A stretch of DNA of 64,000 nt from Chryseobacterium shigense (GTDB lineage: Bacteria; Bacteroidota; Bacteroidia; Flavobacteriales; Weeksellaceae), in assembly GCF_900156575.1 (NCBI RefSeq), contig NZ_FTNY01000001.1, positions 434,001-498,000 on the forward strand. Direction: 5' to 3'. This document shows positions 59,776-64,000 of the stretch, in pieces. The notes beneath the pieces were generated by a model that did no database searches, was not told the origin of the DNA, and saw only the letters and a program-made list of their open reading frames with translations. The position numbers and the translations under genes were made by a program. The first letter of the stretch is position 1; the number at the start of each line of letters is the position of its first letter.

Positions 59776-62712
59776 GTGAAAAAAATAATCCTTTTCTATT
59801 CACTTACATTTATTTTGTCATCCTCATCATTAATTTTTGCGCAAATTCCCGGAATGGTCAATTATAATGAAGAGGATGGCCTGAATAATTCATATACCTA
59901 CTCCCTGAACCAGGATCAAAATGGATTTCTCTGGATAGGAAGCGACAATGGAATGTTCCGGTTTGACGGAAAGGAATTTAAACATTTCAACAATAAACAA
60001 GGGCTGAAAAACATTGAAGCACTGGCAGGTATTCCTTTATCCAACGGAGAAATTTTCGTGGCTCCTTTCCTGAATGATTTTGCCTACCTGAAAAACGGAA
60101 GAATCATCAATTCATATTCTAACAGCGAACTGAAGAAAATGCAGTTCAGCTATAATCCTGATTTTTATATAGATGGCAGTTCTATTTATCTTTTTTCCGG
60201 CTATAACCCCACCCATATTTATAAGTACCAGAATGGAATGGTGAGCAGTATGCCTGTTTCTATCAATGCCAGTCCGAAAGATCCCTATTATGCTTTCGGT
60301 CTCAGCATGACTGATCAAATATTATATCTGTCCCGTCAGGAAAAGAAAGAAAACATTCAGGCTTATGATGTGGTGACCCGACAGAAGACAGCCTGCAATA
60401 TTTCAGCAGATAAAAACACCTCCATTGTCAGAAAGGGGGATATTTTTATTTTCAGAAACAACAGGACTATTGATGTTTATAAGCTCTACAATAAATTTTA
60501 CTTTAAAAAAATCAAGAGCTACACTGCAAAGGAAAACATCCACCGAATCGTCGTTGATCATACCTTTCGGTTGTGGCTGTGTCTCGAAGAAGGTGGTACG
60601 CTGTACTTTAAAGAGTCTCTACTGGATGACAGCAAACTTTCCGAACCTGCCAAAATGATGGAAAGCTATATCATCAATGATATTTTGGTGGATAAAGACA
60701 ATAACACGTGGTTTTCTACCCGGAACAACGGGCTATTTTTCATTGCAGACCGTTATTTTAGAAACTACATTCACCTTCCGATCAAAAATAATTCATCCAA
60801 TATCAAGGCCATTGCCAAAAATGACTGCGGCATTTTCCTGGGCTACAATGAAGCTAAGAGCGGAATCTACCGCAATGGAAAAGTAACCGATATCGTTTTT
60901 GAAAAAAACATTAAAATAGAGCATAAAGCCATATTTTCAGAAGGAAATACAGTCATATTTGGGCTCAGCAGAAGCCTCTTACAGTACAATCCCCAGATTA
61001 AAGAAAAACGTTTCTTGAGGGATTTTCTTTTGAAAAATATGGTTCCGTATACTCCCGGATCCATTCTTCTCTGTACTTCAGACGGCCTCATCGCTTACCA
61101 TTATCAGACCGGTAAATATACTGAAGTGCTCAGCAAAGAGAGATTGTACACCGCTCTTCCGTACGCAGCAGACAGTCTGTTTGCGGGAGGTTTCAAGGAT
61201 CTTTATAAAGTGAATACAGTCACACAAAAGAAAATCTTATTTCTGGAGGGTTTTTATTTTACAGACCTCAAAAAGCTGGCAAATAACTTATATGTTGGCG
61301 CTACCAATGTAAAGGGGATCGTTTTGTTCAATAACTCTAAAGTTATCAAAACAATCTCAGAAAGCAGCGGTTTGGTGAGCGACCAGATCAAAAAAATAGA
61401 AATTGAAAATAAAAATGTATTCTGGGCCTGTAGCAACTACGGATTAAGCAGAATAGAGCTTAAGGCTTCTGAGGTAAAGATTAATAATTTTACCCAAACA
61501 GACGGTTTGCCCTCCAACTCTGTAGCAGGATGTGTCCTGTCCGGTGATACCATTTTCGCAGCAACTTCAAAAGGTCTTGGGGTTCTTTCGATCAGGAATC
61601 TGATGAGTCAGAAAAAATTCATCAATAAAAAAGTGATCATCAATTCCATTATTATCGGAGGAAAGGAAATTTTTGATACCGACCTGCCATTAACTGCTCA
61701 AACGCCTGATAACAATATCACCTTCCATCTCAGTTTTCCGGATTTTACTTCCCAGGGGAAAATTGGCTACCGTTATAAAATTGAGGGGCTCAATGAAGAA
61801 TGGCAAACCAGCAATTCACAGAAGATCAGCATCTACTCTGTTCCCCCAGGAAACTATACTTTTAAGGTTTTCGGGATTGGGTATAACGGAAAACGTTCTG
61901 ATGCTTCTACAACGCTGCATTTTGAAATTCTTCCCAAATTCTGGCAGACCTGGTGGTTCAAAGTGATCATGCTGCTGCTGGGTGCTGCTCTGTTGTTTAT
62001 TTTGATCACGCTGTATTTTCAGAAAAAAAGAAATAAAAAACTGGAAATGCTGTATTATGATAAGAAGATTGCCGAACTGGAACTGCAGGCGATTAAAGCA
62101 CAGATCAATCCCCATTTCATCTATAACTGCCTTAATTCTATACAATTTTTGCTGTACAAAAAGGATTATCAGGAAACAGAAAATTATCTGGAAATATTTG
62201 CTCAGATGATCCGAAAAACGCTTTATTATTCTGAGAAAACGTTCATGCCGATCAAGGAAGAAAAAGAATATCTTTCCCTGTATCTTGACATGGAAAAACT
62301 GAGGTTAAAAAATCTTTTTAATTATTCTATCATCCTCTCTGAAGATGTCAATGAAAACTGGGTAATCCCTTCCCTGCTCATCCAGCCTTTTGTGGAAAAT
62401 TCTATAAAGCACGGAATGACAGGCCTGAAAGAAAGAAAAGGAAATATTCTGGTGTCATTTGAGCATACGGGAACTTCTCTTTGTGTCACTATTGAGGACA
62501 ATGGAATGGGAATAGGCTCCGGACCAAAGAAAAAAAAGGATTCTTTCGGAGTAAAATTATCTCAGAAAAGGATTGAAACATTCAGACAGCTTTTTGATAC
62601 TCACATCATTCTTGAGATCCATGATCTTACTGAAAAAGAGCAAAGACCGGGAACCCGGATCAAACTTTATATACAACCTTATGAAAACCAAAACACAAGT
62701 ATGCATCATTGA
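59776..62712 (+). CDS. Propeller-sensor histidine kinase (LytS-type His_kinase)
   Basis: The 978-residue protein has a signal peptide (MKKIILFYSL... to about residue 23) and two-component-regulator propeller blades through about 620 (first: LNQDQNGFLWIGSDNGMFRFDG). A Y_Y_Y domain (about 650-715; YRYKIEGLNEEWQTSN) and one membrane helix (about 725-748) follow. The LytS-type kinase core has the phospho-accepting His in QINPHFIYNCLNSIQFLL (about 777), NSIKHGM and IEDNGMGIG. It resembles flavobacterial hybrid-free sensors that read extracellular ligands. The start codon is GTG, directly overlapping ATGATGTGA. It overlaps its response regulator gene by 32 bp. Confidence 0.93.
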   Translation: MKKIILFYSLTFILSSSSLIFAQIPGMVNYNEEDGLNNSYTYSLNQDQNGFLWIGSDNGMFRFDGKEFKHFNNKQGLKNIEALAGIPLSNGEIFVAPFLNDFAYLKNGRIINSYSNSELKKMQFSYNPDFYIDGSSIYLFSGYNPTHIYKYQNGMVSSMPVSINASPKDPYYAFGLSMTDQILYLSRQEKKENIQAYDVVTRQKTACNISADKNTSIVRKGDIFIFRNNRTIDVYKLYNKFYFKKIKSYTAKENIHRIVVDHTFRLWLCLEEGGTLYFKESLLDDSKLSEPAKMMESYIINDILVDKDNNTWFSTRNNGLFFIADRYFRNYIHLPIKNNSSNIKAIAKNDCGIFLGYNEAKSGIYRNGKVTDIVFEKNIKIEHKAIFSEGNTVIFGLSRSLLQYNPQIKEKRFLRDFLLKNMVPYTPGSILLCTSDGLIAYHYQTGKYTEVLSKERLYTALPYAADSLFAGGFKDLYKVNTVTQKKILFLEGFYFTDLKKLANNLYVGATNVKGIVLFNNSKVIKTISESSGLVSDQIKKIEIENKNVFWACSNYGLSRIELKASEVKINNFTQTDGLPSNSVAGCVLSGDTIFAATSKGLGVLSIRNLMSQKKFINKKVIINSIIIGGKEIFDTDLPLTAQTPDNNITFHLSFPDFTSQGKIGYRYKIEGLNEEWQTSNSQKISIYSVPPGNYTFKVFGIGYNGKRSDASTTLHFEILPKFWQTWWFKVIMLLLGAALLFILITLYFQKKRNKKLEMLYYDKKIAELELQAIKAQINPHFIYNCLNSIQFLLYKKDYQETENYLEIFAQMIRKTLYYSEKTFMPIKEEKEYLSLYLDMEKLRLKNLFNYSIILSEDVNENWVIPSLLIQPFVENSIKHGMTGLKERKGNILVSFEHTGTSLCVTIEDNGMGIGSGPKKKKDSFGVKLSQKRIETFRQLFDTHIILEIHDLTEKEQRPGTRIKLYIQPYENQNTSMHH

Positions 62713-63412
62713 CGATGAACAGGACGGAAGAGATTATATCGCTCTTCTGCTGACCAATGAATTTCCTGAGATCCAAATGGCATTTCAGGCATCGAGCGTG
62801 GAAGAAGCCTACCGGTATCTTTCTAAAAGTTCGCCGGACATTATTTTTCTGGATGTACAGCTGCAGGACGGTACTGCTTTTGATCTTCTGTCGAAGTTCA
62901 GAGAAATAGATTCCCGGATCATCTTTATTACAGCCTATGAAAATTTTGCCATCCAGGCGATCAAAAACAGTGCGGCAGATTACTTACTAAAGCCTATCCG
63001 GAAGATCGATTTTATTATGGCAGTCAATAAAGTACTGGAAAACATGAAAAAAAGTAAAAACACCTCCAGTATTTCCCTGAGCGAGAATAAGATCAGTCTT
63101 CCTACTCTTCAGGGATTCAGATTAACAAATATCAGCGACATCATTCGTTGTGAAGCAGATTCCAGCTACACCACTTTTTATCTTGCCGATAAAACGAAGA
63201 TTATTGTTTCCAGAACACTGCATGATTTTGAAGAACACCTAACGAGATACAATTTTTTCAGAATCCATCACAAACACCTGATCAATCTTTTTCACCTTAA
63301 GGAATATATTAAGGGGAAAGGCGGACAGGTCGTGATGGCAGATCAGTCTGTTTTGGATGTTTCCGTACGCAAAAAGAATGATTTCTTACATAAAATTGAA
63401 AATTTAGAATAA
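62681..63412 (+). CDS. LytTR-family response regulator
   Basis: From MKTKTQVCIIDDEQDGRDY the protein has 243 residues. The receiver domain has acidic DDE at 10-12, the phospho-accepting Asp in IIFLDVQLQDG (about 56) and Lys in DYLLKPIRK (about 103). A LytTR DNA-binding domain follows (about 140-240; IIRCEADSSYTTFYLADK, FFRIHHKHLINLFHLKEYIKGKGGQVVM). It is the partner of the kinase whose 3' end it overlaps. Start 62681 is chosen because the longer frame to 62573 has no receiver homology in its extra 36 codons. Targets are unknown. Confidence 0.95.
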   Translation: MKTKTQVCIIDDEQDGRDYIALLLTNEFPEIQMAFQASSVEEAYRYLSKSSPDIIFLDVQLQDGTAFDLLSKFREIDSRIIFITAYENFAIQAIKNSAADYLLKPIRKIDFIMAVNKVLENMKKSKNTSSISLSENKISLPTLQGFRLTNISDIIRCEADSSYTTFYLADKTKIIVSRTLHDFEEHLTRYNFFRIHHKHLINLFHLKEYIKGKGGQVVMADQSVLDVSVRKKNDFLHKIENLE

Positions 63413-63443
63413 AATCAAGTATTCAGAATTTTGTGTTTTCTTT

Positions 63444-63980
63444 TTATTTCTGTTCCAGTTGTACTATCATCTTTTTAAGCATCACCTGGACAATTAACTG
63501 ATGGAAAGGACGTACGGGCAGGAAATATAATATTCCCATCCAATTATGGTATTTTACAGCAGTTGAAATCGTTAAATAGTTTTCTCCTGTATTTTGCTTT
63601 GCTTTATCATAAAGGATAGAGACTCTGAAATCGAGATGTTGATCATTCTCGCCCATAATCATTTCATTGTCGGTCTTATCAAATATTTTGAAAATTCCCA
63701 CCTGTTGTCCCACTTCAAGTTTTAGATCTCCGGGATCCTGTATTTTGCTGCGATCTGTTCCGGTTTTCAGTCCAAACATTTTAACAATGCTGTTTCTGAG
63801 GGAGAACATTTTCTTTCCCCATTGAGGAGTGCTGGAGAAAAAAGCCTTGCCTATTTCTGTGGTAGTGATGTTTCGTTTTGTATTGCGTACAGGTCCCCTA
63901 AAACTATCTGTATAATCAAATATTACTTTTTCTCTGGACAGAGCCGATTCATGGGGAATTTCAGTTTTTTTAATCTTCAT
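63444..63980 (-). CDS. DUF2867-like protein
   Basis: The 178-residue soluble protein resembles the DUF2867 family. Features are FDYTDSFRGPV near the start, VGIFKIFDKTDNEMIMGENDQHLDFRVSILYD in the middle, and the C-terminal TISTAVKYHNWMGILYFLPVRPFHQLIVQVMLKKM, which is the most conserved part of such proteins. Function is unknown. It converges with the LytTR regulator gene, leaving 31 bp in which no terminator hairpin is visible. Only 20 bp upstream of its ATG are in the window, so its promoter is not seen. Confidence 0.8.
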   Translation of the reverse strand: MKIKKTEIPHESALSREKVIFDYTDSFRGPVRNTKRNITTTEIGKAFFSSTPQWGKKMFSLRNSIVKMFGLKTGTDRSKIQDPGDLKLEVGQQVGIFKIFDKTDNEMIMGENDQHLDFRVSILYDKAKQNTGENYLTISTAVKYHNWMGILYFLPVRPFHQLIVQVMLKKMIVQLEQK

Positions 63981-64000
63981 GGTACTGGTTTTAAGGTCAT

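Noticed and set aside
62573..62680. Upstream extension of the LytTR regulator
   Set aside because: The extra 36 codons lie fully inside the kinase gene and show no receiver-domain similarity; the ATG at 62681 begins a standard receiver.

Overview
The window is AT-rich chromosomal DNA from a member of the Bacteroidota, class Flavobacteriia, most like Chryseobacterium or a close relative in the Weeksellaceae. The assignment is inference from several signs. Secreted proteins carry type IX secretion sorting tails (a type B gliding-associated tail and a type A tail). Promoters fit the Bacteroidota pattern TTTG-N19-TAnnTTTG. Typical families are present (GLPGLI, M56/BlaI pair, CvfB, stand-alone Ada-type metal-binding protein, IGINT...PDSSAALDI secreted proteins), and Shine-Dalgarno sequences are generally weak. 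No insertion sequence, prophage, CRISPR array or integron was seen.

Layout. 1-6.5 kb: a minus-strand tripartite RND efflux operon (tetR, tolC-like, adaptor, pump) whose promoter is flanked by two near-identical palindromes. 6.7-10.6 kb: a large type IX-secreted surface protein. 10.7-20.8 kb: minus-strand housekeeping and accessory genes (CvfB, arylamine N-acetyltransferase, dihydrolipoamide dehydrogenase, small unknowns, a membrane-linked AraC regulator, a glycosyltransferase, a PH-domain protein, RecQ). 21-30 kb: plus-strand KdsD, TatC and three metallopeptidases (secreted reprolysin-like, M1, M61/PDZ). 30.4-33.8 kb: histidine kinase behind dacB, then pepE. 34-36.7 kb: TPR protein, YdeI-like protein, a 7-bp tandem repeat tract, transaldolase and a sugar acetyltransferase. 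36.8-40.1 kb: GLPGLI protein and a BlaR1/BlaI-like sensor-repressor pair. 40.5-46.8 kb: small accessory genes (ATP-grasp enzyme, secreted unknowns, GNAT/MocR divergent pair, Ada-like protein, thioredoxin-like protein) with decayed intergenic DNA. 46.9-47.3 kb: four identical initiator tRNA genes in tandem. 47.4-50.4 kb: an operon of YrdC/Sua5-type protein, CPBP protease, YaaA and PrmC. 51.5-53.7 kb: two secreted proteins of unknown function, one lectin-like. 54-59.6 kb: topoisomerase IV operon parE-unknown-parC-rhomboid. 59.8-63.4 kb: a propeller-sensor LytS-type kinase overlapping its LytTR regulator, followed by a DUF2867-like gene on the other strand.

The least explained parts are the secreted pair at 51.5-53.7 kb with its long leader, the perfect heptanucleotide tract at 35.18 kb, the operator-like repeats upstream of tetR, blaI-like and the ATP-grasp gene, and the initiator tRNA array with a conserved hairpin in every spacer. 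I found no clear complete novel defence or mobile system. All family calls come from reading motifs by eye; no database search was run.
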